DNA of 41,428 nucleotides from an uncultured Pseudomonadota bacterium. Its GTDB lineage: Bacteria; Pseudomonadota; Gammaproteobacteria; Steroidobacterales; Steroidobacteraceae. This document shows positions 1 to 6,846 of this stretch, piece after piece (positions within the stretch are counted from its first letter, which is position 1; every line of letters begins with the position of its first letter). Made by a program: the position numbers and the translations under genes. The notes under the pieces are model-generated. The model did not search any database, had not been told where the DNA came from, and saw only the letters and a program-made list of their open reading frames with translations. The stretch covers positions 1 to 41,428 of the forward strand of contig CAIYVA010000029.1 in the NCBI GenBank assembly GCA_903929455.1, given 5' to 3'.

Positions 1-67
1 AGTGCAGCACCGACTGCATACCGTAGTGAGGCTGATTGAAGGATGAGGCGTATTTTGCGGGTGTCAT
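1..67 (-). CDS. 5' fragment of an unidentified gene cut by the contig start
   Basis: An open frame starts with ATG at 67-65 on the minus strand and runs off the left edge. Its 22 visible codons begin MTPAKYASSFNQPHYG. It has no stop and lies divergent from the PAP2 gene, with a 217-bp gap (68-284) that would hold both promoters. No convincing Shine-Dalgarno sequence precedes the ATG. I do not recognise the family from so few residues. The call rests only on the open frame and the divergent position. Confidence 0.3.
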   Translation of the reverse strand, partial: MTPAKYASSFNQPHYGMQSVLH

Positions 68-284
68 AGATGCGTGTCTCTGGAAAGCCAAGGAGGTCGC
101 GAAAACAACTACATTTTAGCATAGGCCAGTGGGGATTCTGCGGGTTCGCCCGCGCGGCAAAGCGTCGCTTGGAGCGCGCTAAGGGCTTGATAGTCAATAA
201 ATTGTCATGCTTTGTTCACGGGGGTGTCTTACGGCGCGGCTAGTCTGCTGGCATCTAGGGCATCGTGCCCGGTGGGGTAGGCTC

Positions 285-824
285 ATGTCGGTTAGTCGCG
301 CCGAGCAGATTTTTGGACGGGTCGACCTCTTTGAGCAAGGGGTGTGCGAGCGGCTCAATCGTAGCTGTCAGCGATCCTGGGTTCGATCACTCTTTCGGGT
401 GGTGAGTCGCTTAGGCGATGGTGTGTTTTGGTATGCGCTCATGTTGTCATTGCCCTGTTTTTGGGGTGAGCCAGGCCTTAAGGCCGCTCTGGTCATGGCC
501 GTGACGGGTGCGACGGGGTTGGTGCTTTACAAAAGCCTCAAGCATCGTCTGGTGCGTGAGCGGCCCTATATTCGCTTTGTCGGTATTGAGGCTGCGATGG
601 CGCCTTTAGACCGCTACAGTTTTCCCTCAGGTCACACGCTGCATGCCGTGGCATTCACGGTTGTGGCGACTTACTATTTTCCGATACTCGCTTGGCTTTT
701 AGTGCCGATGGCTGCCTTAGTGGCGACCTCGCGCGTGGTGCTCGGCTTGCATTACCCCAGTGACGTGTTGGCCGGTGCGTTGTTAGGTGCAGCGTTAGCG
801 GTCAGTGCAATCTATCTGTTCTGA
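285..824 (+). CDS. PAP2-family membrane phosphatase
   Basis: A 179-residue membrane phosphatase of the PAP2 (type 2 phosphatidic acid phosphatase) superfamily, which dephosphorylates lipid phosphates such as undecaprenyl pyrophosphate or phosphatidate at the inner membrane. All three signature motifs are present: K87 to R93-P94, PSGH at 114-117, and SR at 149-150 followed by H156 and D160. Hydrophobic segments lie around 46-60, 67-83, 120-140 and 161-178. I chose the ATG at 285 over an upstream in-frame start at 207 because a GGGGTAGG-type ribosome site precedes it and the family motifs begin soon after. The gene stands alone, so the substrate cannot be deduced. Confidence 0.85.
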   Translation: MSVSRAEQIFGRVDLFEQGVCERLNRSCQRSWVRSLFRVVSRLGDGVFWYALMLSLPCFWGEPGLKAALVMAVTGATGLVLYKSLKHRLVRERPYIRFVGIEAAMAPLDRYSFPSGHTLHAVAFTVVATYYFPILAWLLVPMAALVATSRVVLGLHYPSDVLAGALLGAALAVSAIYLF

Positions 825-917
825 TCTCGCTGGGTAAATCGTCTGGGTCTGCCATTGCGCGCTCATGGCGCAGGCTTCATGCGGAGGGTGCTACCCAGTG
901 CACCCGCATGAAAACCA

Positions 918-942
918 TAAATTATTGATTGATAATAATTTA
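918..942. terminator. AT-rich inverted repeat between convergent genes
   Basis: TAAATTATT (918-926) and AATAATTTA (934-942) are perfect inverted arms around a 7-base loop. They lie between the PAP2 stop (824) and the stop of the minus-strand small gene (952). A GC-richer imperfect hairpin (about 878-910, GGGTGC paired with GCACCC) precedes it. Position between two convergent stops suggests a bidirectional terminator, but the stem is weak and lacks a clear U-tract. Confidence 0.35.
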
Positions 943-951
943 TTCGGAACG

Positions 952-1200
952 TTAAGGCGCTTGTATTGCTTCTAACACGGGGGTTGGTCGATCACCCGCA
1001 CGTGAGTACTCGTGCTCTCTCGCCATATCGGCTAAGGCGCGGTCGCGCTCCACTGCTGACTCAAACCAATGGACGGTCTGCCAATCACTGCCTACCAGTA
1101 GGGTGAAGGTGTCTGCGCGCGGCAAGCTCACCCGTATGCCGTAGGGCCGAAGCGCTGAGGAGGTAGGGTGATGCAGATTTTGCGGGTTAGCGATGAGCAT
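952..1200 (-). CDS. small conserved-looking protein of unknown function
   Basis: An 82-residue protein on the minus strand. I chose the ATG at 1200 because AGGA lies 8 bases upstream; the open frame extends to a GTG at 1344, but that would crowd the msrA ribosome site. The sequence is soluble and charged. It has a central aromatic stretch (DWQTVHWFES) and a helical, charged C-terminal part (ERDRALADMAREHEYSR followed by GDRPTPVLEAI) with the look of a real globular protein. I recall similar small proteins in related bacteria but no function. It is divergent from msrA (159-bp gap). Confidence 0.5.
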   Translation of the reverse strand: MLIANPQNLHHPTSSALRPYGIRVSLPRADTFTLLVGSDWQTVHWFESAVERDRALADMAREHEYSRAGDRPTPVLEAIQAP

Positions 1201-1359
1201 GGCGGCATCCTGAGGCGAAGCGTAGAGCACCCAATATAGCGCATAAAGCACAAAGCCATTGGTCGTCTCTCTGCGTTTGGATGATGCCCGTAGTGGCGGC
1301 CGCGTTGCTTGCGCCACGGGCGTATCCACATACAATGGTCTCACTTGAGGAGACTCCCG

Positions 1360-2022
1360 ATGTCGTTACTGTCTAAGAAGGTTGTATTGCCCAATGCTGC
1401 TCAGGCCTTAGCCGGTCGGGCGGAGCGCGAGTGGGTAGCTGAGAAGCACTTTGTAAACGGCCATGCGATGGTGGCGCCGTTCCCTGCAGGCCATCAGTTG
1501 GTGGTATTCGGAATGGGCTGTTATTGGGGCGCTGAGCGCTTGTTTTGGCAGACACCCGGTGTGTATTCAACCGCTGTCGGTTACGCGGGTGGTCACACCC
1601 TTAATCCCACCTACCAAGAGGCCTGCACGGGCATGACTGGTCACGCCGAGGTGGTACAGGTGGTGTTTGATCCCAGCGCAGTGTCCTTTGAGCAGCTGTT
1701 AAAGGTGTTTTGGGAGTCGCACGATCCTACGCAAGGCATGCGTCAAGGCAATGATGTCGGCACACAGTATCGATCCGTGATCTATGTGCAGTCGGAGGAG
1801 CAAGAGATCTTGGCCAAGCGTTCGCTGGCGACCTATCAAGCTAGTCTCTTGGCGGTGGGTCGTGGCACGATCACGACGGACATTGGTCGCGGTGTGGTTT
1901 TTTACTATGCAGACGATTATCACCAGCAGTACCTCGCGAAGAATCCGAACGGGTACTGCGGGATTGGAGGGTGCGGAGTTCCCTTCAAACTCGCGGAGTT
2001 ACAAGTGGGGGAGAAGGCGTGA
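1360..2022 (+). CDS. msrA: peptide-methionine (S)-S-oxide reductase MsrA
   Basis: Reduces the S-epimer of methionine sulfoxide in proteins and as free amino acid, using thioredoxin. The 220 residues include the catalytic GCYWG motif (53-57, nucleophile Cys54) and two recycling cysteines in the C-terminal [10 protein letters not shown] (Cys200, Cys205). The start at 1360 follows a GGAGA-type ribosome site and gives the usual N-terminal extension of long MsrA proteins. The last 108 bases (1915-2022) are repeated at 4621-4728, so the 3' end is one arm of a direct repeat bounding an island. The gene itself is intact. Confidence 0.95.
   Translation: MSLLSKKVVLPNAAQALAGRAEREWVAEKHFVNGHAMVAPFPAGHQLVVFGMGCYWGAERLFWQTPGVYSTAVGYAGGHTLNPTYQEACTGMTGHAEVVQVVFDPSAVSFEQLLKVFWESHDPTQGMRQGNDVGTQYRSVIYVQSEEQEILAKRSLATYQASLLAVGRGTITTDIGRGVVFYYADDYHQQYLAKNPNGYCGIGGCGVPFKLAELQVGEKA
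1915..2022 (+). repeat. left copy of msrA 3'-end direct repeat
   Basis: The last 36 codons of msrA including TGA. It aligns without gaps to 4621-4728 at 97 of 108 positions, with identical runs of about 30 bases. Most differences are synonymous, and the stops differ (TGA here, TAG in the other copy). Homology ends at the stop codon, with no similarity downstream of it. Confidence 0.9.
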
Positions 2023-2125
2023 TCTTCGCTACGCCCCTGGTTCCAACAGGAAGTCGCCTGGTTAGCGTCGGTCCGCCCGAAACTTGCACGTGCTTCTGCG
2101 AAAAGGCGGGCTGGTTTCGACGCCG

Positions 2126-2148
2126 ACGTCTACCGGAAGTCTACCGGT
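2126..2148 (+). repeat. GTCTACC-type repeat near the island's left end
   Basis: A 23-base sequence containing two GTCTACC units 11 bases apart. It matches 4541-4563 at 21 of 23 positions in the same orientation; a further single unit lies at 4518-4530. The copies sit about 100 bp inside the left msrA arm and about 60 bp inside the right one, so they mark both ends of the 2.6-kb island. Their role is unknown; recombinase or regulator binding sites are possible. Confidence 0.6.
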
Positions 2149-2241
2149 GGTCCAGCTCCAGGAAAGTCCTCGGGCAAGGAATCGCGCTCCATCGCCATCG
2201 CGACGCTTACCTTGACGAATCCACCGGGCCATCCCGCATAC

Positions 2242-2270
2242 TTGCGGTAGCTACGTTGTGTAGATACAAT
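2242..2270 (+). promoter_or_regulatory. sigma70-type promoter of brnTA
   Basis: TTGCGG (2242-2247), a 17-base spacer and TACAAT (2265-2270). The brnT ATG starts at 2276, only 6 bases after the -10 box, which predicts a leaderless transcript. The -10 lies in a partial dyad (TTGTGTAGATACAA), a plausible operator for autoregulation by the BrnA antitoxin, as is known for this family. Confidence 0.6.
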
Positions 2271-2275
2271 GCGCC

Positions 2276-2548
2276 ATGTTCACATGGGATGAGGCCAAGC
2301 GACGGGCAAATCTCCGCAAGCACGGCATCGATTTCGTGGACGCGCCAAAGATATTTCAGGGGCTTACGTTCACGGCTGAGGACGATCGCGAGGCCTACGG
2401 TGAACGCCGCTTCCTGACACTGGGGCTGCTGGAAGACCAGGTCGTGTCGGTAGCGCATACCGAGCGCCGTGACGGAATCCGGATCATTTCAATACGCAAG
2501 GCTACGAAATATGAAGCGCGCTTCTACTTCTCGCAAATCGCGAACTGA
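2276..2548 (+). CDS. brnT: BrnT-family ribonuclease toxin
   Basis: A 90-residue toxin of the BrnT family (RelE-like fold). In characterised systems BrnT cleaves RNA and is neutralised by BrnA. The family's hallmarks are visible: N-terminal FTWDEAKRRANLRKHGIDF, the central YGERRFLTLGLL strand, and the C-terminal RIISIRKATKYEARFY. The length is normal and the frame intact. It overlaps brnA by 38 bp, the usual arrangement. No Shine-Dalgarno lies upstream, consistent with the leaderless promoter geometry. Confidence 0.88.
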   Translation: MFTWDEAKRRANLRKHGIDFVDAPKIFQGLTFTAEDDREAYGERRFLTLGLLEDQVVSVAHTERRDGIRIISIRKATKYEARFYFSQIAN

Positions 2549-2789
2549 CTTGAGACGCGTGCGCCAGCTGACTGACGCCAATATGGTGAAGGACGGCGAC
2601 GCACCCGAATGGACACCCGCAATGTTTGCGCGTGCGGTGGCGCGAAAAGGGCTGAAGCCAGTCCCGAAGAAGGCGCTCCTCTCGCTTCGCATTGATGCCG
2701 ACGTGATTGATTGGTTCAGGGCCCAGGGCGCCGGATATCAGTCACGAATGAATGCTTTGCTGCGGGCCTTTATGGAAGCACACAAGTGA
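2511..2789 (+). CDS. brnA: BrnA-family antitoxin
   Basis: A 92-residue antitoxin partner of BrnT, expected to bind the toxin through its N-terminal part and DNA through a C-terminal ribbon-helix-helix-like domain. The C-terminal half (KKALLSLRIDADVIDWFRAQ, then GAGYQSRMNALLRAFMEAHK) is the typical BrnA motif. The ATG at 2511 lies inside the brnT 3' end; a longer in-frame start at 2469 is less likely because it would extend the overlap. It is co-transcribed with brnT. Confidence 0.85.
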   Translation: MKRASTSRKSRTDLRRVRQLTDANMVKDGDAPEWTPAMFARAVARKGLKPVPKKALLSLRIDADVIDWFRAQGAGYQSRMNALLRAFMEAHK

Positions 2790-3218
2790 AGTGACTGCGC
2801 GGTCCCGGGCCAATGACTCACGATCACTGCACGTCGTGGCCGGTTGGTTGAGCGCTGTGTACTCAGTTGCGTTGTAGAACGCCGTAGTCCTTCGTAGTCC
2901 AGGCGATCACATCGACGTCCGCTGACTCGCCGTCTCGATCGGTCGGTCCGGGTGATGGAGGGGAGAGAGGGGAGTTCAGGTACCGGGCGCTATCAGTATC
3001 AAATCAATCCGCGGAGTTTTGCATTGAAACCCTACGGGGTGCGAACTCCCCTGACTCCCCTCTGGTGACGGGCTGCCGCACTAACGATGGGTTCAAGCGC
3101 CCGACTGTTGTACCCTTTTGCGCAGTTACCAATTGAACGGCTGAGTGCGGTACCAGCGCAGACCAGGGCGGTGGCGTCCTGACCTCCAACGGACCACGCT
3201 AATCGGGAGCCAGTAATC
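2790..3218. other. 429-bp non-coding stretch with two long inverted repeats
   Basis: No credible gene on either strand. It holds a large inverted repeat: 2958-2977 against 3043-3062, 20-base arms with 18 matches and a 65-base loop. A second, bipartite one follows: CCGCACT 3076-3082 with AGTGCGG 3144-3150, and GTTCAA 3091-3096 with TTGAAC 3133-3138. The nested-box layout recalls integron attC sites, but the boxes do not fit the attC consensus. A structured RNA, a terminator pair or recombination sites are all possible. Confidence 0.55.
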
Positions 3219-4448
3219 ATGGAGCGCCGAGAAGTCACGAAATTGTTACTGGCCTCCACGATCGCAGGTCAGAGTACGCTCCTTGGTAGCGCTCCGGCAA
3301 TCGACAGGAAGCTGCCGGACGTGGTGGTCGTCGGGTCCGGCGCGTTTGGTGCATGGACCGCGTACGCGCTGCGGCACCAAGGTCATCGCGTGACTCTGGT
3401 GGACGCCTACGGGCCGGCAAACAGCCGTTCGAGTTCGGGCGGTGAATCGCGAATAACGCGGTGTTCTTATGGCAATCAAGATTTCTACACGCGATGGGCG
3501 GTCGAATCACTGGTCGCCTGGAAACAGTTGCAGCAACGCAGTGCAACTAAAGTCTTCGAAAACACGGGGGTCCTTGCGATTGCCCCGGCAGGCGATCCGT
3601 ACCTTGATCAGTCGGCGATGGTCATGCAGCGACTTGGAATTCGACACGAGCGTATGAATGCCGACGAGACGATGCGCCGCTTCCCTGTGTTTCACCTGGA
3701 TTCAACAGAGTCCGCGCTGTTCGAGCCGGACAGCGGCGCGTTGATGGCCAGGAATTCCATCCAGGTTCTGGTTAACGAACTCGTCGCCCAGGGTGTGACC
3801 TATAAGACCGCGGCCGTCCGAGCGCCACGGGGTGCTGGAACTCTGCCGAAGATCACCACGTCATCTGGCGAGAGTATTGCGGCGGGTCACTATATTTTCG
3901 CGTGCGGCCCGTGGCTGCCAAAAGCATTCCCGGATCTTCTTGGGGATAGGATCCGTTCCGATCGAGCTGAGGTGTTCTTCCTCGGCACCCCTGCCGGGGA
4001 TCAGGCCTACGAGCCCCCCGCGATGCCGACCTGGATGGATGACTATGGGGTCGGCGGAGCGTACGGTTTTCCGAGTCTGGACGGGCGCGGCTGCAAGGTC
4101 GCTGTCGATTCGATCGTCGGGCCGATGGATCCGGATGCGGGAAATCGGACGGTCACGGCTCCGTATATTGCCGCCATGCGTGAGTTTGTGCGCCACCGGT
4201 TCCCGGCGCTCGCCGAGGCACCTATCGTTGAAAGCCGAGTATGCCAGTACGAAATGACTGCGGATGAGAACTATATTTTGGACCGCCATCCGGACTTCAA
4301 TAATGTGTGGATCGCGGGTGGCGGTTCGGGTCACGGCTTCAAGACCGCGCCAAGCGTCGGTCGTTACATGGTGCAACTGGTCATTGAGCAAGGTCCGGCG
4401 AACACCATGTTTTCGATTACACGGCCGAAAGCGAGTGGTCAGACGTAG
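3219..4448 (+). CDS. FAD-dependent amine oxidase (sarcosine oxidase / N-methyltryptophan oxidase-like) with a Tat-like signal
   Basis: A 409-residue DAO-family flavoprotein. The dinucleotide-binding motif VVVGSGAFGAWTA lies at 36-48. SSSGGESRITRCSYG and VCQYEMTADENYILD are characteristic of monomeric sarcosine oxidase and N-methyltryptophan oxidase; Cys342 sits where those enzymes attach FAD covalently. The C-terminal GGGSGHGFKTAPSVG closes the FAD site. Unlike the cytosolic relatives, the N-terminus (RREVTK, then a hydrophobic stretch to about residue 27) looks like a twin-arginine export signal, implying a periplasmic enzyme exported folded with its flavin. The substrate is probably a secondary amine or N-methyl amino acid, not determined. 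It is cargo of the msrA-flanked island. Confidence 0.8.
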   Translation: MERREVTKLLLASTIAGQSTLLGSAPAIDRKLPDVVVVGSGAFGAWTAYALRHQGHRVTLVDAYGPANSRSSSGGESRITRCSYGNQDFYTRWAVESLVAWKQLQQRSATKVFENTGVLAIAPAGDPYLDQSAMVMQRLGIRHERMNADETMRRFPVFHLDSTESALFEPDSGALMARNSIQVLVNELVAQGVTYKTAAVRAPRGAGTLPKITTSSGESIAAGHYIFACGPWLPKAFPDLLGDRIRSDRAEVFFLGTPAGDQAYEPPAMPTWMDDYGVGGAYGFPSLDGRGCKVAVDSIVGPMDPDAGNRTVTAPYIAAMREFVRHRFPALAEAPIVESRVCQYEMTADENYILDRHPDFNNVWIAGGGSGHGFKTAPSVGRYMVQLVIEQGPANTMFSITRPKASGQT

Positions 4449-4540
4449 CGCGCTTTAAATTCGGCTTCTTGTGCGTAGATTCGCCGCCGGTAAGCAGCCT
4501 CGATTGGACTGAGGTTTGGTCTACCGGTGGATCGGCGTCA

Positions 4541-4563
4541 ACGTCTACCAAAAGTCTACCGGT
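4541..4563 (+). repeat. GTCTACC-type repeat near the island's right end
   Basis: Direct repeat of 2126-2148 (21 of 23 bases). A related single unit, GGTCTACCGGTGG, lies just upstream at 4518-4530. The 4449-4620 stretch between the amine oxidase and the msrA fragment shows no gene. Confidence 0.6.
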
Positions 4564-4620
4564 CGACTGCCCGCGCCGAGGTAACTCGGTGATTTCCGTG
4601 CAGGAAAACACCTCAGCGCC

Positions 4621-4728
4621 AACTATCACCAGCAGTATCTGGCGAAGAATCCGAACGGGTACTGCGGGATCGGGGGCTGCGGAGTTCCCTTCAAACTCGC
4701 GGAGTTACCAGTGGGGCAGAAGGCGTAG
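4621..4728 (+). pseudogene. msrA: orphan 3' end of msrA (right copy of the direct repeat)
   Basis: An in-frame piece encoding the last 35 residues of MsrA (starting [15 protein letters not shown] and keeping both recycling cysteines) followed by TAG. It lacks everything upstream, including the catalytic Cys, so it cannot be functional. It matches 1915-2022 at 97 of 108 bases with mainly silent changes. The reading frame is undamaged, so it is young or was recently a real gene end. The simplest reading is that incoming DNA bearing its own msrA 3' end replaced the resident one and left it here. Confidence 0.9.
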
Positions 4729-4792
4729 AGGCTGGGTTGAACCTGTTTCCTTTGGGAAGCCAGTGGGTTACGGAAGCGCTCCGCAATTGTAT

Positions 4793-4809
4793 GGTTTTAA
4801 CGTAAAACC
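4793..4809. repeat. short perfect hairpin GGTTTTA / TAAAACC
   Basis: Seven-base perfect arms with a 3-base loop, 65 bp beyond the msrA fragment and 100 bp before the ATPase start. It could be a weak terminator or an operator; there is no U-tract. A second small dyad (CCGAGC / GCTCGG) follows at about 4845-4860. Confidence 0.3.
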
Positions 4810-4911
4810 CGTATAGCGATCGTGGGCTCGCAAACATACGCTAGCCGAGCAGTGGCTCGGTCGGTGACCGCGGTCCTTTTGGCTGCATCCTGCCCTCTAG
4901 GAATTAAACGC

Positions 4912-5652
4912 ATGAGCTCCCAAGAGTCACTTGATGGACTGAGTCAAGGAGCGGCCGCAGAGCGCCTGGCATCGGCCGGCTACAACGAATTGCCATCCCC
5001 TCAAAGACGCAGTCCTCTTCGTATATTTCTGGAGGTGCTGAAGGAGCCGATGTTTGCGCTTTTGATCGCAGGTGGTGTGGTCTATCTCCTGTTGGGTGAT
5101 CGCCTAGAGGCTGTCCTTTTGCTGGTGTTCGCGTCCTTGTCCGTGGTCATCACTTTAGTGCAGGAATGGCGCAGTGAGAATGTCCTCGATGCGCTTCGTT
5201 AGCTCGCCAGTCCACGGGCGCTGGTGATCCGCGACGGGCATCGAATGCAAATTCCCGGACGCGAGGTAGTGCCCGGTGATTTGTTGGTGCTGTCGGAGGG
5301 CGATCGGGTGCCAGCCGATGCAGCGCTCTTAACTGCGGATGATTTGATGGTGGATGAATCGTTGCTCACTAGCGAGTCTCTGCCTGTTGCGAAAGTCACC
5401 GAGTCCGCAGGCTACCTGGTGCCGGGTCCTGAGGCAGATGCCAGTGCGGTTGCTCACAGCAGCGTCTTTTCCGGTTCGGACATCTGCACTGGAATGATGT
5501 CGCTGCGTGTGTGGTGGTTGGCTGCCTCAGTCTGTTTGGTCTCGTATACCAAAGAGGCGTTAGCCGGACGTGGCGCGGTCTGCCCTGTGTGTCGCGGCGA
5601 ACTGATTTTAACGTGTGGGATAGGCGTTTCGGTAGGCGGCTGTGGCGACTAA
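4912..5652 (+). pseudogene. truncated, nonsense-mutated cation-transporting P-type ATPase
   Basis: The ATG at 4912 (AGGA about 10 bases upstream) opens a P-type ATPase N-terminus: GLSQGAAAERLASAGYNELP, then the first membrane hairpin EPMFALLIAGGVVYLLLGD and the linker. Codon TAG at 5200-5202 interrupts it after VLDALR. The same frame then continues with the actuator domain (IPGREVVPGDLLVLSEGDRV, and VDESLLTSESLPV with the family's TSES in place of TGES), so this is a nonsense mutation without a frameshift. Homology stops near 5480 (SSVFSG), and the remaining codons to 5652 look unrelated or are a badly joined remnant. The phosphorylation DKTGT motif and nucleotide domain are missing, so it is not functional. 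Confidence 0.85.
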
Positions 5653-6756
5653 CAGGCTAAGTGCGCAACTGGCGATCATTCCATGAACGCCAACGGCCTG
5701 ATACACGTGCCCCGCCATGGCGGGTCCTACAATAGAGCCGATTCCCAATGCGGCGGCTGGCAAGGCGGCTGCTTTGCCTGTCACATCGAGTCGTGCGACG
5801 AGGCTCAGCGTAAACGTCATCACGCAAGTAGCCAGTCCTAAAAACAAGAGGCTGCCCGCTGCGAATCCAACGCGCGTAGGCCAATAACTTAAAAAAAACA
5901 GGCCGGTCATCATGGTTAGGAAAGCGCCTGTCATCGGCGCGCGCCTGGCACCAATGTGGCCCCACTGACCCGCCGTGAGTGCAAGCAGGCTGCTCAGGGC
6001 GACGGTGATCGCCAGTACGGCGCCTGAATACTGTGACGTTAACCCGGCTTCGGTGGCCACGCGGTCCAAGAAAGACCAAGCACCCGTGATGCCAAGGTAG
6101 GTAGTTGCCACGGCGCACAGGGCCAGACGGATGGGTATCGCGTCATGGCGGGGTGTGTCGCTCGCCTGCGTTTTTGGCGCTGACCCAACTAGACGGATGC
6201 CCTTGGGTAGCCAGGCAACGGATAGGGCGGTGACTGTATTGAGTCCCAAGAGGAGCAGGAGTGGCCGTGTCATGTCCCCATGGGAACTCACCAGCGGCAG
6301 GGCATACAGCAGGAGTACGCCCGGAATGCTGCCCAAGCCCCATTGCCATCCAAAGGCGCGGTCAGGGTTAGCACTGCGGGTAATCATAGCGATCATCAGT
6401 GAGTAGACGCCGCCAAAGCCAATACCTGCGAGTGCGAAGGCGGCCATCAACGAGGCGACCGAGTGAAGGGCAATCGCCGTAGCCAAGGACGCCACACCTA
6501 ACGCTGCGAACGCGGCTGTCGCTGATCGAAGGCGGACCCAGCGTAGCCATAGCGGCGCACTGAGTGCAATCACCGTAGCACCTGCGCTGTAAGCGGCGCC
6601 AATATCGCCCAATTGACTGTTCGAGAAGCCGTACGCGCCTGCTAACCCGCTCAGTAATAACGGCATGGCCGTGCGCACCGTGAAATGCGTGCTGGTGAGT
6701 GTCGCTGCGCACAGCGCGATGTTGCGTTCTACCGATCTGCCTGTGGTTGCGCTCAT
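5608..6756 (-). CDS. major facilitator superfamily transporter
   Basis: A roughly 382-residue, 12-helix secondary transporter from the ATG at 6756; a longer in-frame start at 6828 would add a polar tail. It shows the MFS pattern of two six-helix halves, with a polar loop around ASDTPRHDAIPIR, and a GIGFGGVYSLMIAMITR stretch typical of helices 4-5. The substrate is unknown. It lies 90 bp downstream of the APC permease on the same strand, so the two may form an operon. Its 3' end overlaps the tail of the ATPase pseudogene on the opposite strand. Confidence 0.8.
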   Translation of the reverse strand: MSATTGRSVERNIALCAATLTSTHFTVRTAMPLLLSGLAGAYGFSNSQLGDIGAAYSAGATVIALSAPLWLRWVRLRSATAAFAALGVASLATAIALHSVASLMAAFALAGIGFGGVYSLMIAMITRSANPDRAFGWQWGLGSIPGVLLLYALPLVSSHGDMTRPLLLLLGLNTVTALSVAWLPKGIRLVGSAPKTQASDTPRHDAIPIRLALCAVATTYLGITGAWSFLDRVATEAGLTSQYSGAVLAITVALSSLLALTAGQWGHIGARRAPMTGAFLTMMTGLFFLSYWPTRVGFAAGSLLFLGLATCVMTFTLSLVARLDVTGKAAALPAAALGIGSIVGPAMAGHVYQAVGVHGMIASCALSLLVATAAYRNAYPTR

Positions 6757-6846
6757 GGGTGAGCGCGCCGACGGCTGTTCATGTCGATTGCCCTGCGTTG
6801 ACGCAACGCCGGCCTGCCGGCTGCGCACGCGCGTGTGCCTGGCAGG

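Noticed and set aside
1971-2417. A 148-residue open frame after msrA
   Set aside because: It begins in the wrong frame inside msrA, crosses the brnT promoter and overlaps brnT; its composition is not protein-like.
3076-3150. Integron attC site
   Set aside because: The nested-box geometry is suggestive, but the outer boxes do not fit the RYYYAAC/GTTRRRY consensus and no integron integrase is in the window. Kept only as an inverted repeat.
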